The position numbers were made by a program, and so were the translations under genes. Shown here piece after piece: positions 33,896 to 41,698 of a stretch of DNA of 42,898 bases. Within the stretch, counting starts at the first letter, position 1, and the number at the start of each line of letters is the position of its first letter. The notes below the pieces were generated by a model. The model searched no databases. It saw nothing but the letters and a program-made list of their open reading frames with translations, and had not been told where the DNA came from. Source of the DNA: Lachnospiraceae bacterium. Its GTDB lineage: Bacteria; Bacillota; Clostridia; Lachnospirales; Lachnospiraceae. Where the stretch lies: positions 1-42,898 of the forward strand of contig JAQXTA010000070.1 in the NCBI GenBank assembly GCA_029219245.1, in the 5' to 3' direction.

Positions 33896-34840
33896 TCAAA
33901 CTATCTGAATGCTGTGACCTGTCTGGTGCTTGCTCTTTTTCTTCAGAATAACCAGTTCTTTGGAAAACGCATTCATATCGGGGAAGTCATGTTTCTGATT
34001 GGTAATAATGGAAATCGATAAAGTGGCAAGCGGAAAGAGCATTTCCTTGCCACTCCGGTCTTTGGAGCGGATAAAGCCGTTTTCCCAGTCCTCTTTTTTG
34101 TAAAGCTCTTTTATGGAAGCGGAAAAATGCTGTGTAATCAGGTCACAGACCTGATCTAACTCATAATAGTCAGAAATGATTACAAAGTCATCCCCGCCGA
34201 TATGTCCAAGAAACTCTTTTCGGTTACAACATTCTTTCATACACTGTACGACAGCTTTCAGCATTAAATCACCGTTATTAAAGCCATATGCATCATTATA
34301 TGCTTTAAAATTATCCAAATCCAGATAGGCAATTGCAAATTTAGAATGAGAAGAAAGACACTGTTTTATCTTTTCATCAATCGAACTGTTGCCCGGGAGA
34401 CCGGAAAGAGGATTGGTATCTACTGCACGCATTACCTTGATGGCAATAGCCGTTTCCAATAGATCTTTCACAGAAACAACACCCAGATATTTTTCATCTT
34501 GTGTAATAATCACATCATCGTAGAGTTGATGTGTGGAGCGTTCCATAGCAAGTTTGGAAACTGTTTCGACAGAAGCGGAAGCATCAATTGCCAGAAACTT
34601 CTTCTGCATCAAATCTCCACAGGTTTTTTTGGAATGCAGACTGTAGCCATACTGTCCACCAAAAAGCTCTATCAGATTAGCTCTTGTTAAAATGCCAAGG
34701 ACACCGCCCTTATCATCTACGACGGTTACGGTATTGATATACGGGTTGGCGTTTATCTGTTCAAAGAGTGTATGACCAAGAAATCCTGGAGAAACGGTTT
34801 TATCCATGTGACAGATTGTTCCAATGTTATTTTCTTTCAT
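33896..34840 (-). CDS. CBS-pair diguanylate cyclase-like protein (GGDEF)
   Basis: A 314-residue cytoplasmic protein from the ATG at 34840; GGCGGG lies 9 bases upstream, and the frame further upstream to 35122 would be a poor, unconserved extension. Two CBS repeats occupy about residues 12-135 (VTVVDDKGGVLGILTRANLI; VIITQDEKYLGVVSVKDLLE), then a GGDEF domain (NPLSGLPGNSSI, AYLDLDNFKAYNDAYG, GGDDF at 215-219). GGDDF replaces GG(D/E)EF, so cyclase activity is probable but not certain; no RxxD inhibitory site is seen. CBS pairs bind adenine nucleotides or c-di-AMP, so this may link energy status to c-di-GMP. It is divergent from spoIIID. Confidence 0.85.
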   Translation of the reverse strand: MKENNIGTICHMDKTVSPGFLGHTLFEQINANPYINTVTVVDDKGGVLGILTRANLIELFGGQYGYSLHSKKTCGDLMQKKFLAIDASASVETVSKLAMERSTHQLYDDVIITQDEKYLGVVSVKDLLETAIAIKVMRAVDTNPLSGLPGNSSIDEKIKQCLSSHSKFAIAYLDLDNFKAYNDAYGFNNGDLMLKAVVQCMKECCNRKEFLGHIGGDDFVIISDYYELDQVCDLITQHFSASIKELYKKEDWENGFIRSKDRSGKEMLFPLATLSISIITNQKHDFPDMNAFSKELVILKKKSKHQTGHSIQIV

Positions 34841-34950
34841 AGCATTTATCCCGCCTTTAAAAGTATCTAAAAATTCTTTTTTAATATAGTACAAAAGGCA
34901 TAGAGCATCTATCAGATTGCAGTAAAGAATTTGTAAAATGGCAGTAAAAA

Positions 34951-34980
34951 GGCATACCCCCTCAGAATAACTCATACAAT
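34951..34980 (+). promoter_or_regulatory. Sigma-E-type sporulation promoter for spoIIID
   Basis: GGCATACC (34951-34958), 14 bases, then CATACAAT (34973-34980). The -10 matches the mother-cell sigma-E consensus perfectly and the -35 well. It ends 29 bases before the spoIIID start. In Bacillus spoIIID is a classical sigma-E target, so the match is biologically coherent. Confidence 0.7.
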
Positions 34981-35008
34981 GTAAAAAAGTATTTTGAGGG
35001 GAATTTTT

Positions 35009-35263
35009 TTGAAAGATTATATCGAGGAAAGAGCAATCGATATTGCCAATTATATTATTGAAAACAATGCGACGGTAAGGCAGACCGCCAAAGCTTTCGG
35101 CATCAGCAAGAGTACGGTACATAAGGATGTAACAGACCGTTTATCACAAATTAATCCATCCCTGGCAGCAGATGCAAGAAAAGTTCTTGATGTCAACAAA
35201 TCAGAGCGCCATATCCGCGGCGGTCTGGCAACCAAAGAAAAATATCTTCATATGCATGCTTAA
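35009..35263 (+). CDS. spoIIID: Stage III sporulation DNA-binding protein SpoIIID
   Basis: An 84-residue mother-cell transcription factor, starting at TTG 35009 with GAGGGG 7 bases upstream; the open frame to 34994 begins at another TTG but lacks an RBS. It begins (M)KDYIEERAIDIANYIIENN, then the helix-turn-helix VRQTAKAFGISKSTVHKDVTDRL, and the C-terminal basic part SERHIRGGLATKEKYLHMHA, as in Bacillus SpoIIID. It activates and represses many mother-cell genes during sporulation and shows that this organism has the endospore programme. Confidence 0.96.
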   Translation: MKDYIEERAIDIANYIIENNATVRQTAKAFGISKSTVHKDVTDRLSQINPSLAADARKVLDVNKSERHIRGGLATKEKYLHMHA

Positions 35264-35298
35264 TGACACAATACATACATCCATATCGGAAATATAGG

Positions 35299-35326
35299 TT
35301 GACCAATAAGTTGAAAATATTATAAT
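35299..35326 (+). promoter_or_regulatory. Sigma-A promoter for the lipid-kinase/hybrid-kinase operon
   Basis: TTGACC (35299-35304), 16 bases, TATAAT (35321-35326). A second TATAAT lies 6 bases further downstream (35332-35337), partnered by TTGAAA at 35311 with only 15 bases between. Either or both could start the bicistronic transcript. Confidence 0.7.
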
Positions 35327-35391
35327 ATAGGTATAATATTCGATGATGTTGGCATGGTATCGGTATAACAAGATACGTGAAAGGAAAATCT

Positions 35392-36303
35392 GTGATACAC
35401 ATTTTTATTGTAAATCCTTATGCCGGATTAAAAACTTTTTCGGACGAATTACGTGAAAAGCTGTCCGGATTTAAGGGATTAAATTATTTTATTTTTAATA
35501 CACGATGCAAGGGCTATGAACAAGAACTTGTAAAAAAGGTACAGAACATTTTCCAGGACGAAAAACTGCGGTTTTATTGCTGCGGCGGCTCCGGTACGAT
35601 GCGGAATATGCTGAACGGATTTGAAAATCTGGAGAATGTGGAAGTGGCCTATTTTCCATGTGGTTTATCTAATGATTTTTTGAAAGTATTTGGAAAAGAT
35701 GAAAAAAGATTCTATCAGATAGAAGAGTTGATTGAAGGCGATGTCATTACCGTTGACTATATCAAGACGAATCATGGTGTCGCCCTCAATACTTTTTCGC
35801 TTGGATTGGACTCCAATACTGATAAAAAAATGAATGACTATCGAATTGCCGGTGCATTTGGGAAAGAAATACCATATATTCTTTCTCTGCTGTACGCCTT
35901 GTTCCGTTCCAGACCGGAGGAATATATTGTCTATCTGGATGATCAGAGAGTAGAAGGAAGACTGTCGGAAGTTGTTTTTGGAAACGGTCATGTGCTTGGT
36001 GGAAATCTATATTTTGCAGAGGAGTCTGATGTCGGTGACGGAAAGGGTATCTATACCTTGGGACCGAACCGGATGGGATTAGCGATGCTGCCGGTTATTC
36101 AGGCATTGCTTTCCAGACAAAAGGACAGGCTTGAAAAATATTGTATCTGTGGTATGTGCAGTCGTATCCGTATTCGTCGGAAAGACGGAGTACCTTTTGC
36201 AGTAAATTGCGATGGTGAATTGTCAATCGGAATGCGCGAATGGACTGCGACAATTGTAAAACAGGGACTTCACCTGGTAGTGCCGAAGGGGGTGAAGGTA
36301 TGA
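35392..36303 (+). CDS. Diacylglycerol/lipid kinase family protein (YegS-type fold)
   Basis: A 303-residue protein started at GTG 35392 (AAAGGAAAA 6 bases upstream); GTG at 35377 is also in frame without a better RBS. The N-terminal nucleotide-binding part has IFIVNPYAGLKTF and the family glycine loop as CCGGSGTMRNMLNG (GGSGT, residues 65-69). The C-terminal beta-domain includes EVVFGNGHVLGGNLYF and VNCDGELSIGM. Catalytic lipid kinases usually have GGDGT; here Asp is Ser, so activity is doubtful. The stop overlaps the next ATG (ATGA), coupling it to the hybrid histidine kinase. A possible role is lipid binding or signalling near the membrane; a true lipid kinase cannot be excluded. Confidence 0.85.
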   Translation: MIHIFIVNPYAGLKTFSDELREKLSGFKGLNYFIFNTRCKGYEQELVKKVQNIFQDEKLRFYCCGGSGTMRNMLNGFENLENVEVAYFPCGLSNDFLKVFGKDEKRFYQIEELIEGDVITVDYIKTNHGVALNTFSLGLDSNTDKKMNDYRIAGAFGKEIPYILSLLYALFRSRPEEYIVYLDDQRVEGRLSEVVFGNGHVLGGNLYFAEESDVGDGKGIYTLGPNRMGLAMLPVIQALLSRQKDRLEKYCICGMCSRIRIRRKDGVPFAVNCDGELSIGMREWTATIVKQGLHLVVPKGVKV

Positions 36304-38534
36304 AGGAACAGTTTGAGGTAGGACGTATAGCTAATTATTTCCTATATTATATTGCCTGCATCCTCATAGCGATAGGAGGGTTAATAGCGCAGAATACCCC
36401 ACTTACAGTCCATTTGTTTATTTGTGTTTATCTGCTGTTAAGTTGTATTTTTTTGAAATATCTGCAGTTAAGCAGCAAATTCGATGAGAGCATATGCAAA
36501 AAGGCATTGGTGATATTATGTCTGCTTCTTGCATCTATCCTATGCTTTGAATTTGAAAATCCGCATTTGCTTTTTTATCTGTTGTTTATCCAGTGCTTTT
36601 CCTTCTTTCTTTTTCAGGATGAAAAAATAGCCACTTTTCAGACAGAAGCAATGTTTGTTTACTTATTTCTGTTAGGAAGTTTACAGTACAGTGAGAAACC
36701 GCGTATTACATGGCTGCTTGGCAGCCCGCAAGAGTTATCCATACGGGAGTTTGCTGCCGCTACCGTAGCACTGCTTATCGTACAGTGGATGATGCATAGC
36801 CAGATTCAGTTCAACATATTGAAAAACAGACAGAATAAAGAACAGGAGAGAAGTCTGGATGATTTGTTGAGGGTTGTGGAGGCCAAATGTGATGAAGCAA
36901 GAATGGCGACCAAAAGCAAATCAGATTTTCTTTCCAATATGTCCCATGAAATCCGCACACCGATAAATGCTGTACTTGGTTTGAATGAAATCATTCTACG
37001 GGAAAGCCGGGAGGAAAATATAAAGGAATATGCAGTAAACATTGAAAGCTCCGGTAAGATGCTGCTTTCTCTGATTAATGATATTCTGGATTTTTCCAAG
37101 ATAGAATCCGGTAAAATGGAGATTGTACCGGTAGAATATCAGGTTAGCTCCATCCTGAATGATTTGATTAATATGATACAGCCGAAAGTGAATGAAAAAG
37201 GCTTGAAGCTACAGGTGGAGGTAAATGAGAAAATACCGAACGGTCTCTTGGGTGATGAAGTCCGTATACGTCAGATTGTTATCAACCTGCTTTCCAATGC
37301 TGTTAAATATACCGATGTAGGTACGATAACTTTACAGGTAGATTTTCGCCCAAAAACGGAGAAAGAGATTCAGTTGTGCTTTACCGTACGGGATACCGGA
37401 AGAGGAATCAAACGGGAAGACCAGAAAAAACTTTTCCAGTCTTTTCAACGTGTGGACCAAAAGAACAACCGGAATATTGAAGGGACCGGGCTTGGACTTG
37501 CAATTACCAAAAGCTTCGTAAATATGATGAACGGTAAGCTGAGTCTGGAGAGTGAATATGGAAAGGGCTCTGTATTTTGCGCTGAATTACCACAGAAGAT
37601 AGTGCGAAACGAAGAGATAGGCGACTTTAAGAAGCAGATTGAAAAGAGCATTCGTGCACGCGAAAACTATAAGGAATCTTTCCATGCACCAAATGCCAAA
37701 ATTCTGGTTGTAGACGATAATGATATGAACCTGAAGGTAGTCAAAGGCCTTTTGAAACAGACCAAAGTACAGATTGATACGGCCAAAAGTGGCATGGAAG
37801 GTATACAGAAATTACGCGAGAACCAATACCATGTGGTTATGTTAGATCATATGATGCCTAAAATGGACGGCGTAGAAACACTGCAGCAGATAAAAAAGGA
37901 AGGTCTGGCGAAAGATATACCGATTATTGCATTGACGGCTAATGCGGTTTCCGGTGCGAGAGAAATGTATCTGGATTATGGATTCCAGGATTACCTTGTG
38001 AAACCGATTGCCGGAAAAAATCTGGAAAAAATGCTGCGACACTGGCTGCCGGAACGACTGATAACAAAGATTTCTGAAGATACTCTCAAAGAAGAGGCTG
38101 TTTCCCAAAAGGATGTTCTTTCAGGGACGAGTTCTACGGGAACAGATGAAGTGGATTATTCGGGAGATGTGGCAGAAGATATTGCCCGGCTCAACAGGCA
38201 GCTTGCCCTGACTTATTGTGCAGACAGCGAAGAAATGTATTTGGAAATCCTGAAATCGTATTACGAACAGTACGAGGGAAATGGAGCATCCCTTCAAGAA
38301 TATGTACAGCAGGAAGATTGGGAGGACTATAAAATTCTGGCGCATACTATGAAAAGTACTTCCCTGACGATTGGTGCGAAGAACTTTTCCGAGGAAGCCG
38401 GAAGACATGAATATGCCATAAAAAATGCACAACTGGATATTCCGAAAACGGAATGGAAAAAGCTACTTTCGGATTACAGGCTGGTTGTGGAACAGGTGAA
38501 GGAGATTCTTGAACAGAATCACATGTTGCCATAA
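36300..38534 (+). CDS. Membrane hybrid histidine kinase (HisKA-HATPase-REC-HPt)
   Basis: A 744-residue protein from the ATG at 36300, which overlaps the upstream stop and has GGGGGTGAAGG before it; a 20-residue upstream extension to 36240 lies inside the lipid-kinase gene. Residues ~10-185 hold about six hydrophobic helices with no large extracellular domain. Then come a coiled region, HisKA with His216 (SNMSHEIRTPINAVLG), HATPase (INLLSNAVKYT, DTGRGIK, GTGLGLAITKSF), a receiver with Asp516 (KILVVDDND, VVMLDHMMPKMDG), and a C-terminal HPt with His682 (LAHTMKSTSLTIGAK). Such a phosphorelay normally passes phosphate to a separate output regulator; none is adjacent. Its membrane part may sense a lipid or a membrane state, in line with the coupled lipid-kinase-like gene. 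Confidence 0.92.
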   Translation: MKEQFEVGRIANYFLYYIACILIAIGGLIAQNTPLTVHLFICVYLLLSCIFLKYLQLSSKFDESICKKALVILCLLLASILCFEFENPHLLFYLLFIQCFSFFLFQDEKIATFQTEAMFVYLFLLGSLQYSEKPRITWLLGSPQELSIREFAAATVALLIVQWMMHSQIQFNILKNRQNKEQERSLDDLLRVVEAKCDEARMATKSKSDFLSNMSHEIRTPINAVLGLNEIILRESREENIKEYAVNIESSGKMLLSLINDILDFSKIESGKMEIVPVEYQVSSILNDLINMIQPKVNEKGLKLQVEVNEKIPNGLLGDEVRIRQIVINLLSNAVKYTDVGTITLQVDFRPKTEKEIQLCFTVRDTGRGIKREDQKKLFQSFQRVDQKNNRNIEGTGLGLAITKSFVNMMNGKLSLESEYGKGSVFCAELPQKIVRNEEIGDFKKQIEKSIRARENYKESFHAPNAKILVVDDNDMNLKVVKGLLKQTKVQIDTAKSGMEGIQKLRENQYHVVMLDHMMPKMDGVETLQQIKKEGLAKDIPIIALTANAVSGAREMYLDYGFQDYLVKPIAGKNLEKMLRHWLPERLITKISEDTLKEEAVSQKDVLSGTSSTGTDEVDYSGDVAEDIARLNRQLALTYCADSEEMYLEILKSYYEQYEGNGASLQEYVQQEDWEDYKILAHTMKSTSLTIGAKNFSEEAGRHEYAIKNAQLDIPKTEWKKLLSDYRLVVEQVKEILEQNHMLP

Positions 38535-38570
38535 GCTATATAGGACATTCTGCAATATCTGTATTTGGCT

Positions 38571-38599
38571 TTGACAAGGATAGGGCGTGTCTTTATAAT
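38571..38599 (+). promoter_or_regulatory. Perfect-consensus sigma-A promoter for guaA
   Basis: TTGACA (38571-38576), 17 bases, TATAAT (38594-38599): both boxes and the spacing are ideal. Transcription would start near 38606, giving a ~93-base leader. The leader has an ATTCTG/CAGAAT pairing, but I see no purine-riboswitch core sequence. Confidence 0.85.
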
Positions 38600-38698
38600 A
38601 GATTCTGTCAATTACTGGACTAGAAGGTCAGAATATATACATACAGGTTAAAAATTTATCAGAGTTACTTGTATTAATACTTCAAAATGGAGGAAAAC

Positions 38699-40239
38699 AT
38701 GGAAAGAGAAATGGTTATCGTATTGGACTTTGGTGGACAGTACAATCAGCTAATTGCAAGAAGAGTCAGAGAATGTAATGTATACTGTGAGGTTCATCCA
38801 TACAATTTGAGCCTTGAGAAAATCAAAGAAATGAATCCCAAGGGTATTATATTTACCGGCGGTCCAAACAGCGTATACGGGGAAGAAGCTGTTTTGTGCG
38901 AAAAAGAAATTTTTGAACTGGGGATTCCGATTCTGGGTATCTGCTACGGCTCCCAGTTGATGGCACATTTACTCGGCGGAAAGGTAACAACAGCCCCTGT
39001 CAGCGAATACGGTAAGACAGAAGTCGATATTGATAACAAAACAGCCATATTTGAAGGCGTATCCGAAAAAACCGTCTGCTGGATGAGCCATACCGATTAC
39101 ATTGAAAAAGCACCTGAAGGTTTCCGCATTACGGCACATACCCCGGTATGCCCCGTTGCAGCAATGGAATGCCCGGAAAGAGGACTCTATGCGGTACAGT
39201 TCCATCCCGAGGTCATGCATACCGTAGAAGGTATGAAGATGCTGCGTAACTTTGTTATGAACATCTGCAAATGCACCGGTGACTGGAAAATGGATTCCTT
39301 CGTAGAAACGACCATTAAGGCGATTCGTGAAAAAGTAGGAAACGGCAAAGTACTCTGTGCCCTTTCCGGTGGCGTGGATTCCTCTGTGGCAGCCGTTCTG
39401 CTCGCCAAAGCAGTGGGCAAACAGCTTACCTGCGTTTTCGTAGACCATGGCCTGCTTCGTAAAAATGAGGGCGATGAAGTAGAAGCCGTATTCGGACCGG
39501 ACGGCTCTTATGACTTAAACTTTATCCGCGTTAATGCACAGGACAGATTTTATAAAAGCTTGCAGGCGTTACTGAACCGGAGCAGAAACGAAAGATTATC
39601 GGCGAAGAATTTATCCGCGTCTTTGAAGATGAAGCGAAAAAAATCGGTGCCGTTGACTTCCTCGTACAAGGTACCATTTATCCCGATGTTATCGAAAGCG
39701 GACTCGGCAAGAGCGCAACCATCAAGTCCCACCACAATGTAGGCGGACTGCCGGATTGCGTGGACTTCAAGGAAATCATCGAACCACTTCGTATGCTTTT
39801 CAAAGACGAAGTGCGTAAGGCAGGCTTGGAGCTTGGCATTCCGGAACACCTCGTATACCGTCAGCCGTTCCCGGGACCGGGACTTGGCATCCGTATCATC
39901 GGAGAAGTAACGGAAGAAAAAGTACACATCGTTCAGGATGCAGACTACATCTACCGCGAAGAAATTGCCAAAGCCGGCGTGGACAAGGATTTAGGACAGT
40001 ATTTCGCAGCACTGACCAACATGCGCTCCGTAGGTGTCATGGGTGATGAGAGAACCTACGATTATGCGGTAGCCCTCCGGGCTGTCTGCACAAGTGATTT
40101 CATGACTGCAGACTGTGCGCAGATTCCATGGGACGTGCTTTCCAAGGTAGCGAACCGGATTGTGAATGAAGTCAAGGGGGTTAACCGGGTGCTGTATGAC
40201 TGCACCAGCAAGCCACCGGCGACGATTGAGTTTGAATAG
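38699..40239 (+). pseudogene. guaA: GMP synthase (glutamine-hydrolysing), frameshifted in this sequence
   Basis: The full guaA is present in two frames. Frame one (38699 to ~39556) has the glutaminase domain (Cys82 in [17 protein letters not shown]) and the ATP-pyrophosphatase loop [15 protein letters not shown]. Near 39554-39557 the frame is lost: the next codons read correctly ([17 protein letters not shown], then [22 protein letters not shown], to PPATIEFE) only in the frame one base earlier, which ends at 40239. One A missing from TATAAAAGC would restore KKLAGV. It is a sequencing or assembly error at a homopolymer, or a genuine mutation. The start at 38699 is preferred to the in-frame 38687 because GGAGG is upstream. 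The enzyme makes GMP from XMP. Confidence 0.93.
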
Positions 40240-40245
40240 GAAATG

Positions 40246-40286
40246 GAGCTCGGAAATCCAACATTCATGCGGTTTTCCGGGCTCTT
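40246..40286 (+). terminator. Hairpin after guaA
   Basis: An 11-base-pair stem with one T-G pair (GAGCTCGGAAA with TTTCCGGGCTC, 17-base loop) follows the guaA stop. Only two T come next, so it is a weak intrinsic terminator. It lies at the point where base composition changes to AT-rich. Confidence 0.6.
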
Positions 40287-40321
40287 GCCATGTGATTTGA
40301 CTACAATTTTGTGCTTATTGG

Positions 40322-41110
40322 TTAAAGTAGGTTTGTTAAAAACTTTTCAGTACTTTCTTTTTTATCAAGACCTTCACCAATTATTGTAACAATTCCTCGA
40401 CTTTGTAAAATTGTTTCTTGTATAGGATTAGGTGTGGGCAAAAATATATATGAAGCTGGACGCTTACTTTCATTACTATTTTTCCACAACTGATCCAATT
40501 TATAAATTAAGAGTCTGATATTAATGTCGGAAAGGCTATATCCTATGAATAATATAGATTTTCCTAACATATCTGAACGCAATTTAATATCCAGAGGTGA
40601 CTCAAAATCTAAGCGTTTAAAGTAACTGCTTTCTGTTAATACAATAGATTCGTCAGAAATTGTATCACCATGAAATTTGACAATTTGAGTTGTATCAGAA
40701 TCAAGATTTACTAAATCGTCAACATCTACGATTTTTTTGTATTTTTTCCCCCAACAGTTCAGTGCAGTTTCTAAACAATGATCATAATTTGTTGTATATA
40801 TTAAAGGAAAGTCCAGATTGGCAATGGCTTCATAAATCTTTGAGGATTTAATTATATCATTAGAAACGTCCCAGTGACGATCCATCCAACTTCTTAATTC
40901 TCCAATACGTCCTTTCTTTATCGAATAGAATTCTGCCAGAGTTAAGCTGTCACCATATTGTTTAAAAAGTTTATCGTCATAACCTAAATCTGAAGCAATT
41001 TGGGAAATTAACTCTGACCAAGTGGGAAGTCCTAAAGTGGCTGAAATACCTGCACCAACAAATAATATAGTATTTTTACTTTTTATAGATTTTTTTAATT
41101 CATCAATCAT
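40322..41110 (-). CDS. SIR2-like (NADase-type) protein, candidate abortive-infection effector
   Basis: A 262-residue soluble protein consisting of a single SIR2-like domain. Motifs seen are LFVGAGISATLGLPTW (nucleotide loop GAGIS, 19-23), YTTNYDHCLE (TTNYD, 106-110), KFHGD (active-site His147) and FIGYSLSDINIRLL (190-195). These match the SIR2 domains of bacterial defence proteins that destroy NAD+, rather than protein deacetylases: there is no zinc-finger cysteine set. The ATG overlaps the stop of the Ham1-like gene (ATGA), so the two are translationally coupled and probably function as a complex. It resembles KomC of the Kongming system in domain type and gene partner. Closes the island operon. 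Confidence 0.85.
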   Translation of the reverse strand: MIDELKKSIKSKNTILFVGAGISATLGLPTWSELISQIASDLGYDDKLFKQYGDSLTLAEFYSIKKGRIGELRSWMDRHWDVSNDIIKSSKIYEAIANLDFPLIYTTNYDHCLETALNCWGKKYKKIVDVDDLVNLDSDTTQIVKFHGDTISDESIVLTESSYFKRLDFESPLDIKLRSDMLGKSILFIGYSLSDINIRLLIYKLDQLWKNSNESKRPASYIFLPTPNPIQETILQSRGIVTIIGEGLDKKESTEKFLTNLL

Positions 41111-41658
41111 TTGATTTCCTCCAAATATGTTCTGAGTTTTTCCAAGGCTATTTTCCGCATAGAAATTTCATTCTTTTGTTCTCCTAGTTCTGCGAAGGTT
41201 TGATTATATCCAAGAGGTTCAAAAACACAATCCCATTGAAAATCTTTATTACCTCGAGGCGGGCATACAATGTGACCATCAACCGCTCCTTCAAATGTAT
41301 GAATTTGTTTTCCATCACAAAAAGCTAACACGGTTTTAGCAGTAACTTCAGCAGAACCTATTTTTGAAAATATATCACTGAATTTGTCAGCTTCTAATGA
41401 ATCCCAAAAAATCTGAGTTAGTCCTCCAGGTAGATTTCCAAAGTTTTTTATTAATAGACCTGTCTGTTCGACTAAAATTGGACGTCCGATTTGCTGAAAT
41501 GCTTTAAGGGATTTGTCTAAAGCAATTTCAGTCATATCATTACTCTGTATTTCATTTATTTTTTTAGAAACAGAATGTATGGTAATGTTAGATGAATTTA
41601 AGATTGTTTGTACTTCATTTATTTTAAATTTGTTAGATGATAAAAAATAAATATCCAT
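41107..41658 (-). CDS. Ham1/ITPase-like protein with altered active site, candidate nucleotide sensor
   Basis: A 183-residue member of the Ham1/RdgB/ITPA family of inosine/xanthosine triphosphate pyrophosphatases. It has FLSSNKFKINEV (SSNKFK, 7-12), LVEQTGL (63-68), GHIVCPPRGNKDFQWDCVFEPLGY (129-151) and QKNEISMRKIALEKL. It follows the ITPA pattern of VEDT, FGWD, EKN and SHR, but the catalytic-base Asp of VEDT/ADDSG is Gln65, and SHR is SMR (Met167 for His). It may therefore bind rather than hydrolyse its nucleotide. The start has AAAGGA. It is coupled to the SIR2-like gene and lies 40 bases behind the 202-residue gene. Comparable to KomB of Kongming, in which a HAM1-like subunit senses dITP with a SIR2 partner (from memory). 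Confidence 0.85.
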   Translation of the reverse strand: MDIYFLSSNKFKINEVQTILNSSNITIHSVSKKINEIQSNDMTEIALDKSLKAFQQIGRPILVEQTGLLIKNFGNLPGGLTQIFWDSLEADKFSDIFSKIGSAEVTAKTVLAFCDGKQIHTFEGAVDGHIVCPPRGNKDFQWDCVFEPLGYNQTFAELGEQKNEISMRKIALEKLRTYLEEIK

Positions 41659-41698
41659 GGTGTTTTATCCTTTCATTTAAAGTACAGTATATCTATGT

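Noticed and set aside
38600-38698. A possible purine or other riboswitch in the guaA leader
   Set aside because: The ~93-base leader has only a short ATTCTG/CAGAAT pairing and none of the conserved purine-riboswitch core; not listed as a riboswitch.
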